Positions 29,081-38,088 of a DNA stretch of 43,066 bases are shown here, in pieces (within the stretch, counting starts at the first letter, position 1; the number at the start of each line of letters is the position of its first letter). The stretch spans positions 1 to 43,066 of the forward strand of contig JAPOYD010000017.1 of NCBI GenBank assembly GCA_026706735.1. The letters are read 5' to 3'. The notes beneath the pieces were generated by a model. It had not been told where the DNA came from, made no database searches, and saw nothing but the letters and a program-made list of their open reading frames with translations. The DNA is from Nitrospinota bacterium. Lineage in GTDB: Bacteria; UBA8248. The position numbers and the translations under genes were made by a program.

Positions 29081-30349
29081 ATGAAAAAGAATGACGGAAC
29101 ATCAACCCACTGGCTTTGGGTGATTTGCGCGGCCCAAGTGCCGATGATGTTCGTCTATGCGAACTATGTGGCGGCGCTTCCGCTGTTCAAGGCGGAATGG
29201 AATCTCACGAACGTGCAGGCCGGCACGATTTATACGGCGTTTTACGTGGGTTACATCCTCGCCTCGGCCGTTTTGGCGACCGCGACGGATTACATGAGCG
29301 CGAAAAAGATATATCTGGTCTCGAGCCTTTGGCTGGCGCTCCTGAATTTCATGTTCCCGCTCTTAGCCGATGGTTTCATCAGCGCATCGGTGTTTCGCGG
29401 TCTCACGGGCGTGGGGCTGGCCGGCACGTATGCGCCTGCGCTTCGGCTGGTGGCGGAGTATGCCCCGGAGGAGAGGCGCGCCCGGATGGTGGGGATGTAT
29501 ACGTTTTTTTATACCGTAGGCGTCGCCACATCTATCTATGTGACGGGCATGCTTGTTGCGAATTTCGAGTGGCGCACGGCGTTCGCGTTGACGTCTCTGG
29601 GACCCGCCGCCGGTTTCTTGGCCATGGTGTTTCTGCTTCCCACCCTGCCTTCACCGAGGGGAGATGGAGACGCCGGATTTGAATTGCCCAGACTTCCGGC
29701 TCCCGTGTGGGTGCTCATGGGCGTTGTGGGCGCGCACAGGTGGGAGGTGTTCGCATTCAGGGGCTGGATAGTCACCTTCCTGGCGGCGTCCCTGGTGATG
29801 ACGGGAGCGGAGACGCGCGAGAGCGCCCTCCAGGTCGCCTCCACGTCCGCTGCACTGATCATCGGGCTGAGCGCCGTCTCGAAACTCATTGGCGGCTGGT
29901 GCGCCGACCGTATCGGCAGGCCGCCCACGATAATCGCGAGCCTGTTTCTGAGCGGCCTGATTTCAGTTTCCATCGGGCTCGCATTCGGGGCGCCTTTCAC
30001 CACCTTACAGATTCTCTGCCTGGTCTGGGTGATCGTCATGCACGTGGATGCCCCCGTTCTGGTCGTGTTGACCACGGAACTCACGCCCAGACGCCACCTC
30101 GGTTCCGCATTGGGAATTCAATCGGGTTTGGGTTTTCTGCTTGGTTCCCTCGCGCCCATGGTGGTGGGGAAATTCCTGGACATGAGCAACGACTCGGGCG
30201 ACGGCGCTCTTCCCGTGAACTGGGACTGGGCGTTCATCGGGCCGGGTGTTGCGGCTATTCTGGGAGCGGTCGCCACCATTTTCGTCACGCGGCGTTTTAT
30301 TACCGGGGGAAAGCCGCTAGAGGGCGGAGCAGATGCTTCACGGCCATAA
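29081..30349 (+). CDS. Major facilitator superfamily transporter
   Basis: 12-TM MFS pattern; YMSAKKIYLVSSL, LRLVAEYAPEERRARMVGMYTFFYTVGVA; ADRIGRPPTIIASLFLSG. Confidence 0.88.
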   Translation: MKKNDGTSTHWLWVICAAQVPMMFVYANYVAALPLFKAEWNLTNVQAGTIYTAFYVGYILASAVLATATDYMSAKKIYLVSSLWLALLNFMFPLLADGFISASVFRGLTGVGLAGTYAPALRLVAEYAPEERRARMVGMYTFFYTVGVATSIYVTGMLVANFEWRTAFALTSLGPAAGFLAMVFLLPTLPSPRGDGDAGFELPRLPAPVWVLMGVVGAHRWEVFAFRGWIVTFLAASLVMTGAETRESALQVASTSAALIIGLSAVSKLIGGWCADRIGRPPTIIASLFLSGLISVSIGLAFGAPFTTLQILCLVWVIVMHVDAPVLVVLTTELTPRRHLGSALGIQSGLGFLLGSLAPMVVGKFLDMSNDSGDGALPVNWDWAFIGPGVAAILGAVATIFVTRRFITGGKPLEGGADASRP

Positions 30350-30550
30350 GCCCATACGCTCGATATGCGGGTTCCACCCCACAATATCATCGGCTTGACG
30401 ATGTTCGCAGTTTTGATATGATTCGCCTCACCTCTTGGAAAGCATCTTACATTTAGGTGAGCGGTTAAATGAAGCGTGCTCTTTAGTTTCTTGCAGTAGA
30501 TTATCTGCGCACTTTTCGAACTGCTACTTAACGAGCAAAGGAGAACAAAA

Positions 30551-31564
30551 ATGCTGAAAGGAATCATTGCTGGTCTGTTGGCGGTGGCTCTTCTGAGCGC
30601 ACCGGCGTTCGCGGCGGACGACGCTACCATGCGCGCCGCCAAGAAAGAGGGGAAAATCACCTGGTATTCCTCTCTCACGATCAATATCGCGCAGGATATA
30701 TGCAACCGCTATAACAAGAAAAAAACAGGTATCAAATGCATCCTCCACCGAGACGGATCGGGCAAGCTCTATCGTCGTTATCTGCAAGAGCGTAAAGGCG
30801 GCATTTACGTCGCCGACGTGGTTCACACGTCGAACCTGGGCCATTTCCTGAACCTGAAAGCCAAGAAAATCATCACGCCCTACAAACCCGCCGGGACGGA
30901 CAACTTCAATGAGAAGTTCGTGACCAAGGACAACTACTGGACGATTCTTCGCGCGGGCGTTCTGATGCCCTTCTACAACACCAAGAAAGTCAGCGAGAAA
31001 GACGCGCCCAAGACGTATGCGGATTTCCTCGACCCCAAGTGGAAAGGCAAAATCATTCAATCACACCCCAGCTACAGCGGGTTCGTCACGAACGGCATGA
31101 TCAACATCGTGAACAGGTTCGGCTGGGGTTATTATGAGAAGTTGGCCAAGCAAAAGCCGAAGATCGTGCAATCCGCGGCTGGCAGCGTTCCTCTCATAGC
31201 GCGCGGGGAAGCTTTGATTGGTACGGGTACGACATCTTATACGCTCCTCAAGCAAATGCAGAAAGGCGAGCCTCTCAAGCCCGTAATCCCGCCGGCGGGT
31301 CTGGCTTTGGTGACCTCACCGAACAGCGTGTTCACGAAGGCGCCGAACCCCAACGCCGCGCGCGTGTTCACCGATTATCTGTTCAGTCAGGAGACCATGC
31401 AGCTTCTGGCGGATTACTTCCTTTATGTGGGCAATCCGAATGTGAAGTATCCAAAGGGATTGCCGGCGCTCAAGGACATCAACTTGATGGCCATCGGCGG
31501 AGACGAACTGAAGAAGAAGAACAAGCCGACGCGCGCGAAGTTCAAAAAGCTCTTCGGCGTGTAA
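30551..31564 (+). CDS. ABC transporter substrate-binding protein (Fe3+/AfuA-FbpA type)
   Basis: Signal peptide MLKGIIAGLLAVALLSAPAFAA; EGKITWYSSLTINIAQDICNRYNKKKTGIK; TYADFLDPKWKGKIIQSHP; upstream of permease and ATPase genes. Confidence 0.88.
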   Translation: MLKGIIAGLLAVALLSAPAFAADDATMRAAKKEGKITWYSSLTINIAQDICNRYNKKKTGIKCILHRDGSGKLYRRYLQERKGGIYVADVVHTSNLGHFLNLKAKKIITPYKPAGTDNFNEKFVTKDNYWTILRAGVLMPFYNTKKVSEKDAPKTYADFLDPKWKGKIIQSHPSYSGFVTNGMINIVNRFGWGYYEKLAKQKPKIVQSAAGSVPLIARGEALIGTGTTSYTLLKQMQKGEPLKPVIPPAGLALVTSPNSVFTKAPNPNAARVFTDYLFSQETMQLLADYFLYVGNPNVKYPKGLPALKDINLMAIGGDELKKKNKPTRAKFKKLFGV

Positions 31565-31575
31565 AAAAAGAATGG

Positions 31576-31627
31576 GCGGGGGCGGTTTCTTACGCAAAAC
31601 CAAGAAATCGCTCCCGCTTCGTTATTT
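31576..31627 (+). terminator. Hairpin/terminator or attenuator after SBP gene
   Basis: GCGGGGGCGGTTTCTT-acgcaaaacc-AAGAAATCGCTCCCGC, 16-bp stem with two G-T pairs, followed by ttcgttatttt. Lies between the SBP and permease genes. Confidence 0.75.
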
Positions 31628-31681
31628 TGATGTTTAGAATAGGTTGAAAACCACTTAACGCCTGGAAGGACAAATGCGCAT

Positions 31682-33427
31682 ATGACGCAAGATGCTCAAC
31701 AGCTTCCCGGAATGATCTCGGGAGGCGAGCCCTCTGCCACCAGGAAATTCGACTACACCATAATCGTTTGGGTGGTATTATTTATTCTGCTGGTCATCCT
31801 GGTGGCGAATCCCATCTTCCAGCTCTTCAAGGAAAGTTTCTTCGTTTCCGAGGACGAGGCCGGCGGCTTCACCTTCCAGAACTACATCGACGCTTTCGAG
31901 ACCGATGAATACTACAAGCCGATGTACATCACGATGATGCTAGCCATCTCGGTGGGCTCCATATCCCTGGTGGTGGGCGCCGTCATGGCCTGGGTGGTCA
32001 GCCGAACGGACATCCCTTTCCCGAATTTGATCAGAAACGGCATTCTGGCTTCGTTCGTGACCCCTCCCTTCCTGGGCGCCATAGCCTGGATATTCCTGGC
32101 GGGCCAAAACGAAGGGTGGCTGAATAAATGGATTCGCGGGTTATTTGGATTGAGTGAAGAGTTTTATCTGTTCGACATCTTCACAATGAAGGGCGTCATA
32201 TTCGCCATGTCGCTCTACACGTTTCCGCTCGTCTTCATCGTCGTTTTAGCAGGCCTGAACAATATTTCCTCGGACGTGGAAGACGCTGCCAACGTGGCGG
32301 GCGGCGGAACGTTCCACACCATGTTCAGCATCACTTTGCCGCTCGTAGCGCCCTCTCTGTTCGCGGGTTTCATCCTGGCGGCGCTCGAAGCGATGATTCT
32401 TTTCGGCATCCCGGCGGTGTTGTCGATTCCGGCGGGCCAGCACACGATGACGACCCAGCTTCGCGCCTTCATGGTTTCCGAAGACGACCTGCTCGGTCTG
32501 GCCTCTGCCTACGCGATGCCCATGCTCGTTTTGGCTATAGGCATGGTCTGGACGCGGGGCATTGTTCTGGGCAGAAGAGGCTACGCCACCGTCGGCGGCA
32601 AGGGAGGCCAGAGACGTCCGCAAAAGCTGGGTGTTTGGCGTATACCGATATTCATACTCTGCATGATTCCGCTCGTGTGCGCGATTGTGTTGCCTGGATT
32701 CGCTTTGCTGACCACGTCGTTCATGAGAAACCTGGGCGGTGGATTGGTATGGGCGAACTTCACCTTATGGAATTATCACTTCATCCTGACGAACGATGCG
32801 GTGAGGGTGTCGATCTATAATACGATTCTCCTGGCCATCATGGCGGCGACCGGCGCCACGATCGTGGCTGCGGTTTCCGCTTTCATCGCGCAACGCAAAC
32901 TCATCAAGGGCCATCAATATATGGGATTCATGGCGACCGCGCCCATCGGAATTCCCGGCATCGTCCTTGCGGTGGGCCTGTTCGCGGCCTATACGAAACA
33001 GCCCTTCGTGCTGTACGGAACGCTTTGGATCATGTTCCTGGCGTATCTCACCAAGTACCTGCCCCTTGCGTATCAGACGGCGAATGCGGGTCTCTCGAGC
33101 ATTCATCCTGAACTCGAGGAGAGTTGCCGCATCATGGGCGCGAATCGCCTTCAGGTTTTCAAGGACGTGACGGTGCCTTTGTTCAAGACGGCCGTCATCG
33201 CGTCATGGATATTGGTGTTCATGCCCTCGCTCAGGGAATTGAGCGCTTCGGTTCTGCTGTGGACGACAAATACGAAGGTCATCTCGGTGGTCGTCGTAGC
33301 TTTTTACGAGGAATCGCTGTTGGGTCCCATATCGGCCCTGGGCGTCCTGCTCCTACTCATCACTTTGGTGGCGATTGTGGCCGGATTCCGTCTGGTGGGC
33401 AGGGACTTCATGAGTTCCAGCGGATAG
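31682..33427 (+). CDS. ABC transporter permease, fused two-domain (FbpB/ThiP type)
   Basis: Two BPD-transp repeats: VEDAANVAGGGTFHTMFSITLPLVAPSLFAG and LEESCRIMGANRLQVFKDVTVPLFKTAVIASWILVFMPSLRELSAS. Confidence 0.93.
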   Translation: MTQDAQQLPGMISGGEPSATRKFDYTIIVWVVLFILLVILVANPIFQLFKESFFVSEDEAGGFTFQNYIDAFETDEYYKPMYITMMLAISVGSISLVVGAVMAWVVSRTDIPFPNLIRNGILASFVTPPFLGAIAWIFLAGQNEGWLNKWIRGLFGLSEEFYLFDIFTMKGVIFAMSLYTFPLVFIVVLAGLNNISSDVEDAANVAGGGTFHTMFSITLPLVAPSLFAGFILAALEAMILFGIPAVLSIPAGQHTMTTQLRAFMVSEDDLLGLASAYAMPMLVLAIGMVWTRGIVLGRRGYATVGGKGGQRRPQKLGVWRIPIFILCMIPLVCAIVLPGFALLTTSFMRNLGGGLVWANFTLWNYHFILTNDAVRVSIYNTILLAIMAATGATIVAAVSAFIAQRKLIKGHQYMGFMATAPIGIPGIVLAVGLFAAYTKQPFVLYGTLWIMFLAYLTKYLPLAYQTANAGLSSIHPELEESCRIMGANRLQVFKDVTVPLFKTAVIASWILVFMPSLRELSASVLLWTTNTKVISVVVVAFYEESLLGPISALGVLLLLITLVAIVAGFRLVGRDFMSSSG

Positions 33428-33442
33428 AAAGGGAGATTTGCG

Positions 33443-34522
33443 TTGGCTGTTCTCGATCTGAAAGGCCTGTTGAAGATATTCGGCACTGACGTCCGGGCGG
33501 TGGATGAAATTGACCTGCATATCGAACATGGGGAGTTGATTTCTCTTTTGGGACCCTCTGGTTGCGGCAAGACGACGACTCTGCGCCTCGTTGCGGGTTT
33601 CATCGATCCGAACGCCGGAGAAATCGTCATGGACGGAGAGGTCGTATCGAATGCCAGCAGCGTCATTCCACCCGAGCGCCGCAACATGAGCATGATTTTC
33701 CAGAGCTACGCCATCTGGCCGCATAAAACGGTCTCCCAGAATGTCGGCTATGGGTTGAAATTCCGTGGTATCACGGGTGCTGAGGCGGATAAGCGCGTGA
33801 AAAGCCTGCTTTCCGTCGTGCAGATGGATCATCTGGGCGCCCGCTATCCGTCAGAACTCTCGGGCGGCCAGCAACAGCGGGTAGCCTTGGCCCGCGCACT
33901 CGTGGTCGAACCGGCCGTATTGTTGCTCGATGAGCCGCTCTCGAACCTCGACGCCAACCTGCGCGAGGAGATGCGTTTCGAGATCAGGCGCCTGCACGAT
34001 GAATTCAATATTACGAGTATTTACGTGACGCACGACCAGGCCGAGGCCATGGTCACCAGCGACAGAATCTGTGTTATGAACAGTGGCAAGATCGAGCAGG
34101 TGGGCAAGCCGTCTGATATATACGATATCCCGGCGACGAAGTTCGTGGCCGAATTCGTCGGCGTGACGAACTCGATTCCAGGGAAAATGAGCGCTCCGGG
34201 TCTTTTTGAGGCCAGTGACGGCGCCAAGTTCATGATGAATTCAGATGGTGGAAAAACGGGAGAACTCGTCTCCATCCGGCCCCACCGCATTCAGGTGCAT
34301 TCCGAGAATGCGGACGTGGGCGGCGCGGACTCTCAGAACGTGCTCGATGGCGAGGTGACGCGCGGGTATTATTTTGGAAGCACGGTGGATTACCTCGTTA
34401 AGGTGCCGGGCTTGGAAGAGCCGCTTCGCGTCATCGGCGACCCGCACCAGTTCTTTGGTTTGGGCAGCAAGGTCCGGTTGACCATCGAAAAAGCGGCGGT
34501 CATTCTTGTGAGCGATAGTTAA
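33443..34522 (+). CDS. ABC transporter ATP-binding protein (FbpC/PotA type)
   Basis: LGPSGCGKTTTLRLVAGF; LSGGQQQRVALARALVVEPAVLLLDEPLSNLDANLREEMR; C-terminal TOBE region; TTG start. Confidence 0.94.
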   Translation: MAVLDLKGLLKIFGTDVRAVDEIDLHIEHGELISLLGPSGCGKTTTLRLVAGFIDPNAGEIVMDGEVVSNASSVIPPERRNMSMIFQSYAIWPHKTVSQNVGYGLKFRGITGAEADKRVKSLLSVVQMDHLGARYPSELSGGQQQRVALARALVVEPAVLLLDEPLSNLDANLREEMRFEIRRLHDEFNITSIYVTHDQAEAMVTSDRICVMNSGKIEQVGKPSDIYDIPATKFVAEFVGVTNSIPGKMSAPGLFEASDGAKFMMNSDGGKTGELVSIRPHRIQVHSENADVGGADSQNVLDGEVTRGYYFGSTVDYLVKVPGLEEPLRVIGDPHQFFGLGSKVRLTIEKAAVILVSDS

Positions 34523-34532
34523 AGCCTCATCG

Positions 34533-35495
34533 ATGCAAATCGTTATTCCCGACGATTGTTTCCGTTTGTTTGAAGATTCAGAAGCCCTTGGGCGACTGCG
34601 CGCCTTCGGCGACGTGCATTACTACGTCGAAAACGCCGAAAGCGAAGAATTGCTCCGCGAGCGCCTGAAAGACGCGGAAATCATCTTGACGACCAGGTAT
34701 CAGACCGACTTCAAGACAACCGATTTGCTGGATCATATTCCTCACCTCCGGATGATTTCCGTAATGGGCACGCGCCCGCGCATGATTGACATGGATCGCG
34801 CCAATGAACGCGGCATCGTGGTGAGTACGACGCCCGCCGCGAGCGCCTCGTCCGTGGCTGAGCACACGATGATGCTGATCCTGGCGCTCGCGAAAAGAAT
34901 GCCGCTCATGTTCCCCGCCATGAAAGAGGGCGGCTGGCCCCAGGATCTAGGAGTCGAACTTGCCGGAAAAACTTTGGGCCTCATCGGTTTCGGTCATATT
35001 GCACACCTGGTTTGCCGCATGGCCCTGGGTTTCGGTATGCGGGTCACCACCTGCTCGCCTTCGATGACGCCCGAACGCGCACAGGCGGAGGGGGCGGAAG
35101 CGGCCTCCGTAGAGGAGTGTCTTGCGTCCGACGTGGTGTCGCTTCACCTTCATTTGCCGGCGGGGGCCGCGCCTTTCATGACGAGAGAGAAATTCGCGCA
35201 GATGAAAAAGACGGCGTTTTTCATCAACACGGCGCGCGCTCAAGTTGTGGATGAGGATGCGCTGCTGGATGTCTTGCGAAACAGGCGCATCGCAGGTGCT
35301 GGTCTCGACGTTTTCGAGCCTTTCGAGCCGTTGCCGAAGGATTCGATATATCGTTCTCTGGATAACGTCATCATCACGCCGCATTCTGCGTGGATCACGG
35401 ACGGCACGTATGCGAGGTTCCGCGACGTTCCAGTAGCGAACATCGAAGCGTTTTTGAGGGGTGCGCCTACGAATATCGTCAAAGAAAACGCGTAA
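34533..35495 (+). CDS. D-2-hydroxyacid dehydrogenase family protein
   Basis: TLGLIGFGHIAHLVCRMALGFGMRV; FINTARAQVVDEDALLDVL; GAGLDVFEPFEPLP; VIITPHSAWIT. Confidence 0.9.
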   Translation: MQIVIPDDCFRLFEDSEALGRLRAFGDVHYYVENAESEELLRERLKDAEIILTTRYQTDFKTTDLLDHIPHLRMISVMGTRPRMIDMDRANERGIVVSTTPAASASSVAEHTMMLILALAKRMPLMFPAMKEGGWPQDLGVELAGKTLGLIGFGHIAHLVCRMALGFGMRVTTCSPSMTPERAQAEGAEAASVEECLASDVVSLHLHLPAGAAPFMTREKFAQMKKTAFFINTARAQVVDEDALLDVLRNRRIAGAGLDVFEPFEPLPKDSIYRSLDNVIITPHSAWITDGTYARFRDVPVANIEAFLRGAPTNIVKENA

Positions 35496-35507
35496 GCAAA
35501 CCACGCG

Positions 35508-35546
35508 AAATAGCCCCGGCTGTCTACACGTACCGGGGCTATTTTT
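35508..35546. terminator. Bidirectional rho-independent terminator
   Basis: aaatAGCCCCGG ctgtctacacgta CCGGGGCTattttt between convergent genes. Confidence 0.88.
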
Positions 35547-35550
35547 AGAC

Positions 35551-36231
35551 TTATTCTCTTTTAATCAATATGTTGTTGTACACTAGGGCCGCCGCCACGC
35601 CGCCGATGATGGGCCCTATCCAGTAGACGAGGTGGTTGATGCCGTCGAAACCGCCTCCGGCCAGGGCTGGGCCGAATGTGCGCGCCGGATTCATGGATGC
35701 TCCCGTGAGTGGACCTCCCATCAAAATATCCGCGGCGATGGTGAGGCCGATCGCGAAGCCGCCCACGTCGGGGTGTCTGTCATCCACGGCGGAGCCCCAG
35801 ATAGCGGTGACGAGGAAGAACGTGAGGATGATCTCGATCAGAATCCCCATGCCGAAGCTCACGTCACTTGCCAGGGTCGGTGTTCCCAGATTCACCTTTT
35901 GCCAGACGTCGGCGTCGAAGATGATTCTGAGCAAGATGCCGGCCACGGTTCCGCCCACGAGTTGGCTGATGATGTAGGAAACGCCTGTGCCGCCGTCTGT
36001 CTTCTTGGTCACCATAAAGCCGATAGTCACGGCTGGATTGAAATGACCTCCCGAGACGTGTCCCATCGCGGAAATCATGACCGAGAGGATCAGCCCATGG
36101 GCCAGGGCGATGCCGATGAGGCCCACGGCTCCACCCGTTTTCTGGTTCAAGATGATGGCGCCCGCACCGATGAAGCACAGCGCAAACGTGCCGATGGCTT
36201 CCGCTACGCAGGCCCTTCCTGTAGGACTCAT
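35551..36231 (-). CDS. MIP family aquaporin
   Basis: Two NPA boxes: GHVSGGHFNPAVTIG and LTGASMNPARTFGPAL; six-TM pattern. Confidence 0.93.
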   Translation of the reverse strand: MSPTGRACVAEAIGTFALCFIGAGAIILNQKTGGAVGLIGIALAHGLILSVMISAMGHVSGGHFNPAVTIGFMVTKKTDGGTGVSYIISQLVGGTVAGILLRIIFDADVWQKVNLGTPTLASDVSFGMGILIEIILTFFLVTAIWGSAVDDRHPDVGGFAIGLTIAADILMGGPLTGASMNPARTFGPALAGGGFDGINHLVYWIGPIIGGVAAALVYNNILIKRE

Positions 36232-36348
36232 TTTCTTCTCCTTATTCGTTCGGGCGAAAGAATGGGAGGAAAATTCATGCCGCTATTGATTCGACTTGAA
36301 GGACTCCAAGCGAAAATAGCAGTCAATCCATATGCTCATTATAGCAAA

Positions 36349-37308
36349 TCATGATGAATGCACCACGTTTTGAGGAGCACCAGAGAGTGCGGCAGCAACA
36401 TTTTCCACCGACATCAAAAGGCCCGCTTCGGTCACCTCGGGCGTGATGCCCGCATTGTGCGGAGAGAGCACCACGTTGTTCAGCTTTCCGAGGGGATGGT
36501 TCGGGGGCAGAGGCTCCTGATCGAATACGTCGAGACCAGCTGCAGCCAGTGCTCCATCTTCCAAAGCCGATATGAGCGCCGCTTCATCTACTATGGGTCC
36601 ACGGGCGGTGTTCACCAAAATTGTGTTTGGACCCATTTGGGAGAACGCCTCGGCGCCGACCATGCCGATTGTGTCCGCCGATTGCCGTACGTGTATCGAG
36701 ACGACATCGGCCCGTTCATACAAAGTGTTCAAATCGACGAACTCGAGCCCTACTTCCGCAGCGAAATCATTGTCCGGATGAAATGTCCAGGCGATGAGCT
36801 TCATTCCGACCCCGGCGGCGATGCGGGCCGTCTGGCGGCCGATGGCGCCAAGGCCGATGAGGCCGAGCGTTTTTCCGTTCAATTGCGTCATCTGTCCCCG
36901 AGGCCACTCGCCCGCCCTCATGGCGGAATCGTTTCCGGGTATCTGGCGCGCCGCCGCCATCATCAGGGCCAGGGTGTGTTCGGCCACGGAAACGGCGGCC
37001 ACGCCAGGTGTGTTCGATACGATGACGCCTGCGTTCTCGGCTGCCTTCAAATCGACGTGGTCCGTCCCCGTGCCCCAGATCGAAAGTACCTTGAGATCGC
37101 TGCAATTCGAGAAAAAATCCGCGTCGAACTTGCAAAAAGCCCGGATGTTGATGATTCCATCGGCCCCGGAAACGCGTCTCAGCAGTTCTTCGGACGTTTG
37201 CGGGTTTGAGGTATGGATTTCCGCATCCCCGATCTCCCGTAGTCGGGTTTCAGCGGTGCTGCCCATAAAAACGGAAGGGTAGTCATCTGGCACGGCGATT
37301 CGGTTCAC
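36349..37308 (-). CDS. D-2-hydroxyacid dehydrogenase family protein
   Basis: KTLGLIGLGAIGRQTARIAAGVGMKLIAW; ILVNTARGPIVDEAALISALEDGALAAAGLDVFDQEPLPPNHPL; VVLSPHNAGITPE. ORF open to 37377; internal GTG start (VNRIAVPDD) likely near 37308. Confidence 0.88.
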   Translation of the reverse strand: MNRIAVPDDYPSVFMGSTAETRLREIGDAEIHTSNPQTSEELLRRVSGADGIINIRAFCKFDADFFSNCSDLKVLSIWGTGTDHVDLKAAENAGVIVSNTPGVAAVSVAEHTLALMMAAARQIPGNDSAMRAGEWPRGQMTQLNGKTLGLIGLGAIGRQTARIAAGVGMKLIAWTFHPDNDFAAEVGLEFVDLNTLYERADVVSIHVRQSADTIGMVGAEAFSQMGPNTILVNTARGPIVDEAALISALEDGALAAAGLDVFDQEPLPPNHPLGKLNNVVLSPHNAGITPEVTEAGLLMSVENVAAALSGAPQNVVHSS

Positions 37309-37427
37309 GAAATAGCCCCTTTTGATCACGAGAAAACGAGTGCTCTGGCGGTTCTCTTGCACCGCCCTTGTGTGCATAATAGCGCTTTTCTTCTGCCATT
37401 CTTATGACACCAAAGGAGACAAGACAA

Positions 37428-37982
37428 GTGGAACCTCTCGATCCGCGTAAAGACAGCGCCGTTCCCGGTGAGCGCGCCATCGACAAGCCCGAACTGCCTA
37501 CGCAGGGCTATGCCTTCACCATGTCCGCCGACACCGAAACGATAGAGGGAAAGGGCCAACTCAAGCTGGGGACGCACAGGCATTTCGAGGTGTATTGCGA
37601 TGAGCCGCCCCGTATCGGCGGAGAGGATTCCTACCCCCAGCCGCTTTGCTACATTGCTATGGGAGTGGGGTTCTGACTCCTCACCCAGCTTGCGCGGTAC
37701 GCGCACATGATGAAAGTGTCCTTCACGCACGCCAGGGTACACGTGGATTTCGATTATTTTTTAAGTGGCTCTGTTCTCAAGGGCACGGTAAATTCCGGCT
37801 GCAACGAGGTTCGCACGCACTTTGAGGTGGAATCCGATGAACCGGCGGAGAAAATACTGGCGGTCATCAAGAATGCGAAGCAAGGATGCTTCGCCGAACA
37901 AATGGTGACGGCCGCCGTTCCGCTGAAAAGCGCCGTGAACTTGAATGGCGAATCGGTCTCGTTGAGCGGAATTACGGCATGA
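37428..37982 (+). CDS. OsmC-family protein, probable selenoprotein with in-frame TGA (Sec) at 37674-37676
   Basis: ORFs 37404-37676 and 37707-37982 share one frame; only TGA at 37674 interrupts. Joined text: ...GTHRHFEVYCDEPPRIGGEDSYPQPLCYIAMGVGF[U]LLTQLARYAHMMKVSFTHARVHVDFDYFLSGSVLKGTVNSGCNEVRTHFEVESDEPAEKILAVIKNAKQGCFAEQMV..., OsmC-like with U at the first conserved Cys and GC at the second. SD AAAGGAG at 37412-37418 before GTG 37428 (ATG 37404 also in frame). Confidence 0.8.
37677..37710 (+). other. Candidate bacterial SECIS hairpin
   Basis: Downstream of TGA: UGCGC-GGUAC-GCGCA (37691-37705), 5-bp stem, loop with G at positions 1-2 and a U; apical loop begins 19 nt after the UGA. UGA is followed by C. 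Confidence 0.55.
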
Positions 37983-38088
37983 AACGCATGACTACCTGAC
38001 TTTGAAAGCAAGTTTTTGCTTCCGGTGATTCTAGAAGCCCGTGACTTGAGCCTGAAGAGGGCCGCTTCGTCCTCCCTGGAAGGGGGAT

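Noticed and set aside
29116-30456. 188-aa and 249-aa plus ORFs overlapping the MFS gene
   Set aside because: Alternate frame of a clear 12-TM protein; very Gly/Arg/His-rich.
36358-37209. 283-aa plus ORF antisense to the D-2-hydroxyacid dehydrogenase
   Set aside because: Shadow of a gene with full catalytic motifs on the minus strand.
37404-37676. Treating the 90-aa and 91-aa ORFs as two independent hypothetical genes or as a simple nonsense-mutated pseudogene
   Set aside because: Same frame, a single TGA exactly at the expected catalytic Cys, OsmC similarity on both sides, hairpin downstream and intact second Cys favour Sec decoding. Pseudogene is kept as the main alternative, not excluded.
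37995-38025. AAGCAA-gttt-TTGCTT hairpin after the OsmC-like gene as a terminator
   Set aside because: Short AT-rich stem with no following T-tract.
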